A model generated the notes under the pieces. That model was given only the letters and a program-made list of their open reading frames with translations, was not told the origin of the DNA and searched no databases. The position numbers were made by a program, and so were the translations under genes. Positions 8,984-17,695 of a stretch of DNA of 64,000 nt are shown here, one piece after another. Position 1 is the first letter of the stretch. The number at the start of each line of letters is the position of its first letter. This DNA comes from Vibrio cyclitrophicus (lineage in GTDB: Bacteria; Pseudomonadota; Gammaproteobacteria; Enterobacterales; Vibrionaceae): assembly GCA_023206055.1 (NCBI GenBank), contig CP065366.1, positions 2,976,001 through 3,040,000 on the forward strand. Direction: 5' to 3'.

Positions 8984-9021
8984 GAAAAAAGCGAACCACC
9001 TAAATTAGGCGTTCGCTTTCT
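8984..9021 (-). terminator. Terminator after truB
   Basis: On the minus strand AAGCGAAC and GTTCGCTT are separated by about 15 nt and followed by six T. It closes the rimP-nusA-infB-rbfA-truB unit. Confidence 0.8.
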
Positions 9022-9076
9022 ATATTATTTACTCGTCTTTCACGACTCAGCGCTAAAATCAAACTCTATGTAAGCG

Positions 9077-10030
9077 CTACGCTTGTGGCTCTTCATCTCT
9101 GAAAACAACCAAACGCTTCGGTGCAACTCGGCCATCTTCGCCAATCTGAGCAACGCCGACAAACAGCTTCTCTTCGCCGCTTGTCATGCGAACCGTGCCT
9201 TCATTGGGCGCACCAGCAACCTGAACTGGCATACCGTGCTGAACTAGGTCAGTCAGTTCCGCGTTCAGGTTTACTTCTGGTAAGTCTTCAACGGCAGTGT
9301 CCATTGGCATCAGCAGTGGGTCAAGCAGCTCTTTCGGGGCAATTTCTTGCGCCTGTGCTTGCTCTAGAATTTCGTTCAACTGTTCTAAGGTAACCATGCG
9401 TTCATACGGGTACTTTGCAACACCAGTACGACGAAGCATTGTCACATGAGCACCACAACCTAGCATTTCACCAAGATCGTCGGTGATTGTACGGATGTAA
9501 GTACCTTTCGAACAATGCACTTCCATTTCAACTTCATCACCTTCAAAGCGAAGCAGTTCAATAGAGTACACAGTGATCTTACGAGACTCACGAGGAACCT
9601 CAATACCTGCACGTGCGTATTCATACAAAGGCTTACCTTGATACTTCAATGCTGAAAACATTGATGGAATCTGGTCGGTTTCACCTTTGAAGCTCGCAAT
9701 GCAACGCTCCAGTTGTTCTTGAGTTACGTTAACATCACGTGTCTCTACCACTTCACCGTCAGAGTCAGAGGTATTGGTACGCTCACCAAGCTTAGCGATA
9801 ACAACGTAGCGCTTATCAGAATCTAGAAGAAACTGAGAGAACTTTGTTGCTTCACCAAGACAAATTGGCAGCATGCCAGTCGCAAGAGGATCCAGAGCAC
9901 CGGTGTGCCCTGCCTTCTCTGCAAAGTAAATACGCTTTACTTTTTGCAGTGCATCATTAGACGAAATGCCAGTCGGCTTATCTAATAGAATTACCCCGTT
10001 GATAGGGCGACCTTTACGACGGCGAGCCAT
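9077..10030 (-). CDS. truB: tRNA pseudouridine(55) synthase
   Basis: TruB makes pseudouridine 55 in the T-loop of nearly all tRNAs. The 317-residue protein has the family hallmark KAGHTGALDPLATGMLPICL, which holds the catalytic Asp, and the later GTYIRTITDDLGEMLG segment. A C-terminal PUA-like region follows. Its start codon overlaps the rbfA stop by one base (TAATG), a sign of translational coupling. The C terminus is somewhat longer than a minimal TruB but normal for gammaproteobacteria. Confidence 0.98.
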   Translation of the reverse strand: MARRRKGRPINGVILLDKPTGISSNDALQKVKRIYFAEKAGHTGALDPLATGMLPICLGEATKFSQFLLDSDKRYVVIAKLGERTNTSDSDGEVVETRDVNVTQEQLERCIASFKGETDQIPSMFSALKYQGKPLYEYARAGIEVPRESRKITVYSIELLRFEGDEVEMEVHCSKGTYIRTITDDLGEMLGCGAHVTMLRRTGVAKYPYERMVTLEQLNEILEQAQAQEIAPKELLDPLLMPMDTAVEDLPEVNLNAELTDLVQHGMPVQVAGAPNEGTVRMTSGEEKLFVGVAQIGEDGRVAPKRLVVFRDEEPQA

Positions 10031-10443
10031 TACTCTTCGCCCTTAGACTGAGTTTCGTCAGTACGGCCTGCTTCTTCTTGCTTACGCTTGTCGTCGTTCA
10101 GAACTTCACTTACTAGGTTAGACATACGCATGCCTTCTACTAGTGTGTTGTCGTAAGTAAAACGAACTTCAGGCGTTAAACGGTGGCGAATACGCTTACC
10201 AAGAGCCATACGAACTGGCACTTCATGCTCTTTAAGAGCTTTAAGACATGATTCAGGAGTTTGCTCACCAACACATAGGAAGGTCACGAACACTTTTGCG
10301 TAAGCAAGGTCACGAGACACTTCTACGTCTGAGATAGTTACCATACCAATACGTGAGTCACGAACTTCACGTTGTAGGATAAGAGCAAGCTCTTTTTGAA
10401 GCTGCTGAGACACACGTTGTGTGCGGCTAAATTCTTTTGACAT
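10030..10443 (-). CDS. rbfA: 30S ribosome-binding factor A
   Basis: RbfA is a 137-residue KH-like protein that helps mature the 5' end of 16S rRNA and supports growth in the cold. The N terminus (MSKEFSRTQRVSQQLQKELA) and the VTISDVEVSRDLAYAKVFVTF segment are typical. The charged tail (DETQSKGEE) is variable in the family. It is joined to truB by a one-base stop/start overlap. A 134-bp gap with a GC-rich hairpin separates it from infB upstream. Confidence 0.98.
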   Translation of the reverse strand: MSKEFSRTQRVSQQLQKELALILQREVRDSRIGMVTISDVEVSRDLAYAKVFVTFLCVGEQTPESCLKALKEHEVPVRMALGKRIRHRLTPEVRFTYDNTLVEGMRMSNLVSEVLNDDKRKQEEAGRTDETQSKGEE

Positions 10444-10464
10444 TTTCTTTTCTCACTTAGAAAG

Positions 10465-10494
10465 ATGGGGGGCTTGGTAATTACCAGCCCCCCA
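10465..10494 (-). promoter_or_regulatory. GC-rich hairpin between infB and rbfA
   Basis: GGGGGGCTTGGTAATTACCAGCCCCCC folds into a long stem with GGGGGG/CCCCCC ends. There is no T-run on either strand, so it is probably an mRNA processing or stability element rather than a terminator. It lies in the 134-bp gap. Confidence 0.6.
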
Positions 10495-10577
10495 TGGTGT
10501 ATTCAACAACCGATTACTTATTACCTTTACTAGTAATGTTAGTAACCTTAGTCAATATGTCGAGTCGTACAGACTGA

Positions 10578-13268
10578 TTAGTCTAGAGTACGTTTAACCT
10601 CAACGATTTCGAATACTTCGATCTGGTCACCAACGCGAACGTCGTTGTAGTTCTTAACGCCGACACCACACTCGTAACCGTTCTTAACTTCTTGTACGTC
10701 ATCTTTAAAGCGACGAAGTGACTCAAGTTCACCTTCGTAGATAACAACGTTTTCACGAAGTACACGGATTGGGTTGCTACGCTTAATCGTACCTTCAGTA
10801 ACGATACAACCAGCGATTGCACCAAGTTTAGGCGACTTAAATACGTCACGAACTTGTGCAAGACCAATGATCTCTTGACGGAATTCAGGAGCAAGCATAC
10901 CGCCCATCGCCTGTTTCACTTCGTCAATCAGTTGGTAAATGATTGAGTAGTAACGTAGATCTAGGTTTTCGTTCTGAACCGTGTTACGCGCAGTTGCGTC
11001 AGCACGAACGTTGAAACCAAGGATGATAGCGTTAGAAGCTGCAGCAAGAGTTGCATCAGTTTCAGTAATACCACCAACACCAGAACCTACGATGTTCACT
11101 TTAACTTCGTCAGTTGACAGTTTCAGTAGAGAGTCAGCAATCGCTTCTACAGAACCTTGAACGTCAGCTTTAAGTACAACATTAAGCTCAGCTACTTCGC
11201 CAGCTGTCATGTTCGCGAACATGTTCTCTAGTTTCGCTTTTTGTTGGCGAGCTAGTTTAACATCACGGAATTTACCTTGACGGTAGTTCGCAACTTCACG
11301 TGCTTTACGCTCATCACGTACAACAGTCGCTTCGTCACCTGATGCAGGTACGCCAGAAAGACCTAGAATTTCTACAGGGATAGATGGACCTGCAGTTTCG
11401 ATGTCTCTGCCGTTCTCATCGCGCATTGCACGAACACGGCCATACTCTTGACCACAAAGAACGATGTCGCCTTTGTTTAGAGTACCAGACTGTACTAGTA
11501 CTGTTGCAACTGGACCACGGCCTTTATCAAGACGAGATTCAACAACAACACCAGACGCCATGCCTTCTTTAACCGCTGTAAGCTCAAGAACTTCAGACTG
11601 AAGAAGGATTGCTTCTAGAAGACCATCGATGTTTGTACCCTGTTTAGCAGAGATGTGAACGAAGATGTTCTCACCGCCCCATTCTTCAGGGATAACGTCG
11701 TATTGAGCTAGCTCATTCTTAACGTTGTCTGGGTTTGCACCCTCTTTGTCAATCTTGTTCACAGCAACAATCAGAGGAACGCCTGCCGCTTTCGCGTGCT
11801 GGATTGCTTCGATTGTTTGTGGCATTACGCCATCGTCTGCTGCAACGACAAGTACAACGATATCTGTCGCTTGAGCACCACGAGCACGCATAGCGGTAAA
11901 CGCCGCGTGTCCAGGAGTATCAAGGAAAGTGATCATGCCGTTGTCAGTATCTACGTGGTAAGCACCAATGTGCTGCGTGATACCGCCAGCTTCGCCAGAA
12001 GCAACGTGTGCTTTACGAATGTAATCAAGTGTTGAAGTTTTACCGTGGTCAACGTGACCCATGATAGTAACAACAGGAGCACGACCTTCAGCGATAGCAT
12101 CGCTATCACGGTCAGCTAGTACTGCTTCTTCAAGTTCATTTTCTTTACGTAGGATTACCTTGTGACCCATTTCTTCAGCAACAAGTTGTGCTGTTTCTTG
12201 GTCGATCACTTGGTTGATAGTCGCCATAGCGCCCATCTTCATCATTACTTTGATAACTTCAGTTGCTTTAACTGACATTTTGCTAGCCAGTTCAGAAACA
12301 ACAATAGTTTCGCCGATAGCAACATCAGATTTAGCAACAGTCGCTGACTTATCGAAGCCTTGCTGCATTGAAGTTGGTTTAGCAAGCTTACCTTTACCGC
12401 CACGACCACGTTGGTTACGACCACCACGGTTGTTTGCAGGTTGGTTAGCAGGAGCTGCTTTCTTCTTGCGACGACGAGGTGCTTTCTCATCTTTCTTATC
12501 TGCCGCATCTTCAGCTTCACGAGCGTAAGTAGAAGTAGTCACATGGTAATCCGCAGATTTCTCTTGCTCTTTCTTCTTCTTCTCTTCTTCAGACCAACGT
12601 TCTTGGTTCTCTTCTGCTAACTTACGAGCTTCTTCAACAAGCTTAGCTGCTTCAGCTTCTGCTTTACGAGTTGCTTCTTGCTCTTGACGAGCTTTAAGTT
12701 CATCCGCTTCTTTTTTCGCTTGTGCGTTAGCGTCTGCATTTTTTGAATTCATGTCTTTTTTAGCCTTTTCAGCTTGTGCGCGTTGAGCCTTCTCTTCAGC
12801 ATCACGTTTTGCATCCGCTTCACGTGTTACTTTTTCTTCGGCTTCGCGCTGTGCTTTCTCTGCAGCATCACGTTTCGCTTGCTCTTCAGCATCGCGTTGT
12901 GCTTTCTCTTCCGCTTCACGATTAGCTACTTCCTCAGCCTCACGTTTCGCTTCATCTTCAATAGTGCTGCGCTTCACGTAAGTACGCTTTTTACGTACCT
13001 CTACTTGAACATCCTTACTCTTACCGCCTCCAGCGGCAACACTTAGCGTGCTGCGGGTCTTGCGTTGAAGAGTTAAACGAGTCGGTTCTGTTTCGCCTGA
13101 AGTATCGCCGTGCTCCTTTTTAAGGTGCGTTAGCAATGTTTGCTTCTCTGAATCAGTCACTTGATCCGACCCTGCTTTCTTCATGCCTGCATCAGCAAGT
13201 TGTTCAATTAAGCGGTCAACTGGCGTACCAATCTCTTCACTCAGTGCTTTAACTGTTAATTGTGTCAT
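10578..13268 (-). CDS. infB: Translation initiation factor IF-2
   Basis: IF-2 is the GTPase that brings initiator tRNA to the 30S subunit and joins the subunits. At 896 residues it has the long gammaproteobacterial form. There is a small N-terminal domain (KALSEEIGTPVDRLIEQLAD), then a highly charged Glu/Lys/Arg/Ala repeat region at about residues 100-250 that is likely an extended helix. The G domain shows GHVDHGKTS, DTPGH and NKID. The C-terminal domains bind fMet-tRNA, whose gene is encoded upstream in the same cluster. In E. coli internal starts give shorter IF-2 forms; I cannot decide that here. It lies 22 bp after nusA. Confidence 0.99.
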   Translation of the reverse strand: MTQLTVKALSEEIGTPVDRLIEQLADAGMKKAGSDQVTDSEKQTLLTHLKKEHGDTSGETEPTRLTLQRKTRSTLSVAAGGGKSKDVQVEVRKKRTYVKRSTIEDEAKREAEEVANREAEEKAQRDAEEQAKRDAAEKAQREAEEKVTREADAKRDAEEKAQRAQAEKAKKDMNSKNADANAQAKKEADELKARQEQEATRKAEAEAAKLVEEARKLAEENQERWSEEEKKKKEQEKSADYHVTTSTYAREAEDAADKKDEKAPRRRKKKAAPANQPANNRGGRNQRGRGGKGKLAKPTSMQQGFDKSATVAKSDVAIGETIVVSELASKMSVKATEVIKVMMKMGAMATINQVIDQETAQLVAEEMGHKVILRKENELEEAVLADRDSDAIAEGRAPVVTIMGHVDHGKTSTLDYIRKAHVASGEAGGITQHIGAYHVDTDNGMITFLDTPGHAAFTAMRARGAQATDIVVLVVAADDGVMPQTIEAIQHAKAAGVPLIVAVNKIDKEGANPDNVKNELAQYDVIPEEWGGENIFVHISAKQGTNIDGLLEAILLQSEVLELTAVKEGMASGVVVESRLDKGRGPVATVLVQSGTLNKGDIVLCGQEYGRVRAMRDENGRDIETAGPSIPVEILGLSGVPASGDEATVVRDERKAREVANYRQGKFRDVKLARQQKAKLENMFANMTAGEVAELNVVLKADVQGSVEAIADSLLKLSTDEVKVNIVGSGVGGITETDATLAAASNAIILGFNVRADATARNTVQNENLDLRYYSIIYQLIDEVKQAMGGMLAPEFRQEIIGLAQVRDVFKSPKLGAIAGCIVTEGTIKRSNPIRVLRENVVIYEGELESLRRFKDDVQEVKNGYECGVGVKNYNDVRVGDQIEVFEIVEVKRTLD

Positions 13269-13290
13269 ACCGCTTTCTCTCCTTGCTGAA

Positions 13291-14778
13291 TTATTCTTCG
13301 TCGCCGAACCAACAGATGTTACGCGCAGCCATAATTAGCTCGCCTGCACGTTCTGCAGTTAGGTCTTCGATGCCTTCTAGTTCATCAACGCCTTGGTCAG
13401 CTAGGTCTTCCAATGTCGCAACGCCTTTTGCTGCTAGCTTGTAAGCCATTTCACGCTCAAGACCTTCAAGTGCAAGTAAGTCTTCAGCAGGCTCAACACC
13501 GTCGAAAGTTTCTTCTTTCGCTAGCGCTAGAGTAGTCAGTGCGTCTTTTGCGCGGTTACGTAGTTCTTCAACGATACCTTCGTCTAGACCATCTACTTCA
13601 AGAAGCTCGTTCACAGGAACGTATGCTACTTCTTCAAGCGTAGAGAAGCCTTCTTCAACAAGCATTTGAGCAAAGTCTTCTTCAATGTCTAGGTGCTTCA
13701 TGAAGTTTTCAATAGAAGCAACGGCTTCTTCTTGGTGCTTCTTCTCTAGATCAGCAACTGTCATTACGTTCAGTTCCCAACCAGTAAGTTGAGAAGCTAG
13801 ACGTACGTTTTGACCGCTACGGCCAATCGCTTGTGCTAGGTTATCCGCTTCAACAGCGATATCCATAGAGTGTGCGTCTTCATCAACGATGATTGAAGCA
13901 ACATCAGCAGGAGCCATTGCGTTGATTACGAATTGAGCCGGGTTATCATCCCAAAGAACGATATCAATACGCTCACCACCAAGATCGTTAGAAACAGCTT
14001 GTACACGTGCGCCACGCATACCAACACACGCACCAACTGGGTCAATACGTTTGTCGTTTGTTTTCACAGCGATTTTAGCACGAGAACCAGCGTCACGTGC
14101 AGCACCTTTAAGTTCAATTAGCTCTTCACCAATTTCAGGCACTTCAACACGGAATAGTTCAGCTAGCATTTCTGGCTTCGAACGAGTAACGAAAAGCTGG
14201 AAACCACGAGCTTCTGGTTTAACTGCGTAAAGAAGACCACGAACACGGTCACCTGGACGGAAGTTTTCACGAGGAAGTTGGTCATCACGAAGGATTACCG
14301 CTTCAGCGTTGTTACCTAGGTCTAGAATAACGGTGTCACGGTTAACTTTCTTAACTGCACCAGTGACTAGCTCGCCTTCGTTATCGATGAACTGCTCAAC
14401 GATTTGAGCGCGTTCAGCTTCACGTACTTTCTGTACGATAACTTGCTTAGCCGTTTGAGTCGTAATACGGTCAAACGTTACTGATTCGATATCATCTTCA
14501 ATGAAACCGCCAAGTTCGATCTCTGGGTCATCGTACTTTGCAGCTTCAATAGAGATTTCTTTTGTTGGGAATTCAACTTCCTCAACAGCTTCCCAACGAC
14601 GGAAAGTTTCGAAATCACCCGTTTTACGGTCGATTTCAACACGAACTTCAATTTCTAGTTCGCTTTTCTTTTTGGTTGCTGTTGCAAGCGCGATTTCAAG
14701 CGCTTCAAAAATACGCTCACGAGGAACTGCTTTCTCATTAGAAACAGCTTCTACTACCGCCAAAATTTCTTTGTTCAT
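13291..14778 (-). CDS. nusA: Transcription termination/antitermination factor NusA
   Basis: NusA binds RNA polymerase and nascent RNA, and modulates pausing, termination and antitermination. The 495 residues equal the E. coli length. The N-terminal polymerase-binding domain is followed by an S1 domain (VTGAVKKVNRDTVILDLGNN) and tandem KH domains (RIDPVGACVGMRGARVQAVS; AIGRSGQNVRLASQLTGWEL). Two acidic repeats follow, including EDFAQMLVEEGFSTLEEVAY. It is the middle gene of rimP-nusA-infB. In E. coli NusA represses this operon by promoting termination in its leader, and the terminator-like hairpins upstream of rimP fit such control. Confidence 0.99.
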   Translation of the reverse strand: MNKEILAVVEAVSNEKAVPRERIFEALEIALATATKKKSELEIEVRVEIDRKTGDFETFRRWEAVEEVEFPTKEISIEAAKYDDPEIELGGFIEDDIESVTFDRITTQTAKQVIVQKVREAERAQIVEQFIDNEGELVTGAVKKVNRDTVILDLGNNAEAVILRDDQLPRENFRPGDRVRGLLYAVKPEARGFQLFVTRSKPEMLAELFRVEVPEIGEELIELKGAARDAGSRAKIAVKTNDKRIDPVGACVGMRGARVQAVSNDLGGERIDIVLWDDNPAQFVINAMAPADVASIIVDEDAHSMDIAVEADNLAQAIGRSGQNVRLASQLTGWELNVMTVADLEKKHQEEAVASIENFMKHLDIEEDFAQMLVEEGFSTLEEVAYVPVNELLEVDGLDEGIVEELRNRAKDALTTLALAKEETFDGVEPAEDLLALEGLEREMAYKLAAKGVATLEDLADQGVDELEGIEDLTAERAGELIMAARNICWFGDEE

Positions 14779-14813
14779 TAATCTAGCCTCTTAAGCTCTT
14801 CTCTCTAGGAGAA

Positions 14814-15269
14814 CTAAAATTTAGGGATCAGGTTAGCTTTCGCAATATTGCTCAGGACGAATTCTTCTTCTTGTCCTTCAACCAATACTTTCACTGTCTC
14901 GCCTTCGATAGATTGGATATCACCTTTCCATTTACGACGGTTGCCGACAGCCATTTTCAAAACGATGCTTACCTCGTGACCAATAAATTGTTGGTAATGC
15001 TCTGCTTTGAACAGTGGTCTCTCTAAACCTGGTGAAGACACTTCAAGGTTATAAGCCACTGAAATTGGATCTTCAACGTCCATTACGGCACTTACTTGGT
15101 GACTAACTTCAGCGCAATCATCTACATTGATACCATTTGGTGAATCGATGTAAATACGTAGCGTTGAGTGCTCACCAGCACGAATAAATTCTAATCCAAC
15201 TAACTCATAACCTGATGCTGCTACTGGAGCGTCAAGCATTTCAGTAAGTTGTCTTTCTAAACCAGTCAT
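14814..15269 (-). CDS. rimP: Ribosome maturation factor RimP
   Basis: RimP (YhbC) is a 151-residue factor for 30S assembly. The sequence shows the typical LEFIRAGEHSTLRIYID, DDCAEVSHQVSAVMD and YNLEVSSPGLERPL segments. It is the first protein gene after the initiator tRNA gene, with nusA 35 bp downstream. Its start codon lies 16 nt past a complete intrinsic-terminator-like hairpin (15286-15308), so transcripts from upstream must read through it. Confidence 0.98.
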   Translation of the reverse strand: MTGLERQLTEMLDAPVAASGYELVGLEFIRAGEHSTLRIYIDSPNGINVDDCAEVSHQVSAVMDVEDPISVAYNLEVSSPGLERPLFKAEHYQQFIGHEVSIVLKMAVGNRRKWKGDIQSIEGETVKVLVEGQEEEFVLSNIAKANLIPKF

Positions 15270-15285
15270 TTAACCACTCCAGAAA

Positions 15286-15308
15286 CAAAAAAAGGGCTCA
15301 AAGCCCAA
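15286..15308 (-). terminator. Leader terminator just upstream of rimP
   Basis: On the minus strand GGGCTTTGAGCCC is followed by seven T, 16 nt before the rimP ATG. It is probably an attenuator in the metY-rimP leader. Confidence 0.75.
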
Positions 15309-15362
15309 TTTAAATTCCAAGCAAACATTATCTAAATACATTTACAAATGCTTAGATAACAA

Positions 15363-15389
15363 AAAACCCCGTATAAGCCGGGGTTTTTG
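15363..15389 (-). terminator. Terminator after the initiator tRNA
   Basis: On the minus strand CCCCGGCTTATACGGGG is followed by six T. It ends or attenuates the tRNA transcript before rimP. Confidence 0.85.
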
Positions 15390-15406
15390 TTGCTGGACCC
15401 TTATAT

Positions 15407-15450
15407 GTTAAGTGTCATCACACTTAACTCACAGTGAGGTTCACACTGTG
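15407..15450 (-). promoter_or_regulatory. Two hairpins between the initiator tRNA and the first leader terminator
   Basis: The arms GTTAAGTGT/ACACTTAAC (15407-15428, loop CATC) and CACAGTG/CACTGTG (15430-15450) form two adjacent stems. Neither has a T-run. They may be tRNA 3' processing signals or part of the rimP-nusA attenuation region. Confidence 0.55.
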
Positions 15451-15491
15451 CAAACTTGCTACCAATACAAGCTATATAATAGCATTGAAAT

Positions 15492-15568
<77 letters not shown>

Positions 15569-15621
15569 TCCGACTTGCGAGCATTATACGCCCAACAAGA
15601 TGTTTTACAAGTTTGTAAACA

Positions 15622-15706
15622 TGGTGCCGAGAGAGGGACTCGAACCCTCACACCCTAAGGCACTAGCACCTCATGCTAGCGTGTCTACCAATTTCACCAT
15701 CTCGGC
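15622..15706 (-). tRNA. leuU: tRNA-Leu (anticodon GAG)
   Basis: This is an 85-nt class II tRNA with an encoded CCA. The acceptor is GCCGAGA/TCTCGGC, the anticodon loop is ATGAGGT, and a variable arm (TGCCTTAGGGTGT region) is present. It lies between secG and the initiator tRNA, the place of leuU in E. coli. Confidence 0.96.
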
Positions 15707-15722
15707 ATCAAATCTTTACAGA

Positions 15723-16055
15723 TTATTGTGGAATTTCATCGCCTTGCGATGGAACTTCACTCACTGCATCATCAGCTTGCTGAATTACCTGACCTTGGGT
15801 CGGGTCAATCCACTGTGACTCAGTCTTATGTGTAGACATATTACCAAGCACTAAGCTAAGGATAAAAAATGTAGTTGCAAAAATTGCAGTCATTCGGGTA
15901 AGGAAATTTCCTGAGCCACCAGCACCAAACACAGTGTTTGAAGCGCCAGCACCGAAAGAGGCTCCCATATCTGCGCCTTTACCTTGTTGAATCAACACTA
16001 GGCCAATTACACCAAGCGCTGCCAACAGGTAAATCACAAGTAGAACTGTAAACAT
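15723..16055 (-). CDS. secG: Protein-export membrane protein SecG
   Basis: SecG is the small subunit of the SecYEG translocon. I start it at 16055 (MFTVLLVIYLLAALGVIGLV): this matches E. coli SecG and is preceded by AGGTGG at 16060-16065. A longer in-frame start at 16097 has no support. The 110 residues hold two membrane spans around the conserved LIQQGKGADMGASFGAGASN loop and a second span near FFILSLVLGN. The tail is acidic and Gln-rich. Its transcript may continue into the two tRNA genes, 17 bp downstream. Confidence 0.97.
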   Translation of the reverse strand: MFTVLLVIYLLAALGVIGLVLIQQGKGADMGASFGAGASNTVFGAGGSGNFLTRMTAIFATTFFILSLVLGNMSTHKTESQWIDPTQGQVIQQADDAVSEVPSQGDEIPQ

Positions 16056-16294
16056 TTTTCCACCTATGTTCCTAATTGTTGAGCCAGCGCCGTTCAAAAA
16101 ACTATTTTTAAGAACAAGGCTAGCGACCTCCTAACTGAAGGCCGAGCAATACTAGCGAATGCGACGATGGCTGACAAGGAGAATTTGCTAAAAAATAAGC
16201 CTTTACCAAGTGAACGGTTAAAAAAAGGCCAAAAGCGACACGAAACTCATTTATGCCCCTTTTGACCACTCTATAATTTAACCGTTTTTACGTA

Positions 16295-16316
16295 CAGGTA
16301 CTCTTGATTGTACCTG
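16295..16316 (-). promoter_or_regulatory. Hairpin downstream of glmM
   Basis: CAGGTAC-TCTTGATT-GTACCTG lies 18 bp past the glmM stop. It lacks a T-run and is at best a weak terminator or 3' stabiliser. The rest of the 278-bp gap to secG should hold the secG promoter; I could not pick -35/-10 boxes with confidence. Confidence 0.45.
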
Positions 16317-16333
16317 CTGAGTAAAGCACTAAA

Positions 16334-17674
16334 TTAGCAGTTTGCTTTTACTGCATCTGCAATCTTAAGTGCTGATGATTGAACAAGCTCAGCATCTTCG
16401 CCTTCAACCATGACACGCAGTAGTGGCTCTGTGCCAGACTTACGTAATAGCACACGACCTTTCTCACCAAGCTCAGCTTCTACTTCAACAACCGCTGCTT
16501 TTACCGCTTCGGCTTCTAGTGGGTTTGAATCTCCGCTGAAACGAACGTTTTCTAGAACTTGAGGGTATAACGTCATACCTTGAGACAACTCATTCAGTGT
16601 CATTGCGCTATCAACAACTGAAGCCAATACTTGCAGAGCAGCAACGATAGCATCACCCGTCGTCACTTTATCTAGCAGGATAACGTGACCCGAGTTTTCG
16701 GCACCGATCTTCCAGCCTTTAGCAAGAAGCTGTTCCATTACATAACGGTCACCAACAGCAGCTCGTACAAACGGAATACCTAACTGCTTAAGGCCGTTTT
16801 CCATACCAAGGTTGGTCATTAGTGTACCAACAACGCCACCTTTCAACTCACCGCGACGCAGTGCATCACGAGCAATGATGTAAGCAATTTGGTCACCATC
16901 AACTTTGTTGCCTAGCTCGTCAACCATAATGATACGATCACCATCACCATCAAAGCCAAGGCCTAAGGTCGCTTTTTCTTCAAGTACTTTTGCTTGCAGA
17001 GCACGAACATCCGTCGCACCTACTTCGTGGTTGATGTTAGTACCGTTTGGCTCAACACCAATCGCAATTACTTCAGCACCTAGTTCTTTAAATACAGCAG
17101 GTGCAATATGGTAAGTCGCACCATGTGCACAATCGACAACAATCTTCATTCCAGCAAGTGTCATCTGATTTGGGAATGTGCTCTTACAGAACTCGATGTA
17201 ACGGCCAGCCGCATCGTTCAACCGTACCGCTTTACCAAGTTCGAATGAGTCAACGCATTCGATGTCTTTATCCAATTCTGCTTCAATCGCCAACTCGATA
17301 TCATCTGGCAGTTTTGTTCCCTCAGAAGAGAAGAATTTGATACCGTTATCGTAGTAAGGGTTGTGCGATGCAGATATAACAATCCCCGCTTCAGCGCGGA
17401 AGGTTTGAGTTAGGTAAGCAACAGCAGGTGTTGGCATTGGGCCAGTAAACGTAGCCTGAAGACCAGCAGCAGCAAGGCCAGCTTCTAACGCAGACTCAAG
17501 CATGTAGCCAGATATACGAGTATCTTTACCAATGATGACTTTCTTTGTGCCCTGTTTCGCAAGAACACGACCTGCAGCCCAGCCAAGCTTCAGAACAAAA
17601 TCAGGTGTAATCGGGTACTGGCCAACTTTGCCACGTACACCATCTGTGCCGAAGTAACGTCTCTTATCAGACAT
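16334..17674 (-). CDS. glmM: Phosphoglucosamine mutase
   Basis: GlmM interconverts glucosamine-6-P and glucosamine-1-P on the way to UDP-GlcNAc, the precursor of peptidoglycan and LPS. The 446-residue protein has the four domains of the alpha-D-phosphohexomutases. The phosphoserine loop is GIVISASHNPYYDNG (Ser near residue 103), the Mg-binding motif is GLGFDGDGDR, and the phosphate-binding loop near the C terminus is LLRKSGTEPLLRVM. It follows folP by 21 bp and is part of the ftsH-folP-glmM line-up. A second, different phosphohexomutase lies in the chitin cluster of this window. Confidence 0.98.
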   Translation of the reverse strand: MSDKRRYFGTDGVRGKVGQYPITPDFVLKLGWAAGRVLAKQGTKKVIIGKDTRISGYMLESALEAGLAAAGLQATFTGPMPTPAVAYLTQTFRAEAGIVISASHNPYYDNGIKFFSSEGTKLPDDIELAIEAELDKDIECVDSFELGKAVRLNDAAGRYIEFCKSTFPNQMTLAGMKIVVDCAHGATYHIAPAVFKELGAEVIAIGVEPNGTNINHEVGATDVRALQAKVLEEKATLGLGFDGDGDRIIMVDELGNKVDGDQIAYIIARDALRRGELKGGVVGTLMTNLGMENGLKQLGIPFVRAAVGDRYVMEQLLAKGWKIGAENSGHVILLDKVTTGDAIVAALQVLASVVDSAMTLNELSQGMTLYPQVLENVRFSGDSNPLEAEAVKAAVVEVEAELGEKGRVLLRKSGTEPLLRVMVEGEDAELVQSSALKIADAVKANC

Positions 17675-17695
17675 ATTGATTTTCCTTAATTATGA

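Noticed and set aside
9121..9393. 90-codon open frame opposite truB
   Set aside because: It is an antisense shadow of a well-supported core gene with no RBS.
12774..13046. Open frame rich in Phe/Leu/Cys opposite the infB charged region, and the repeated DNA there
   Set aside because: It is the antisense of the Glu/Lys/Arg/Ala repeat of IF-2. The repeats are codon-level and do not form a CRISPR array.
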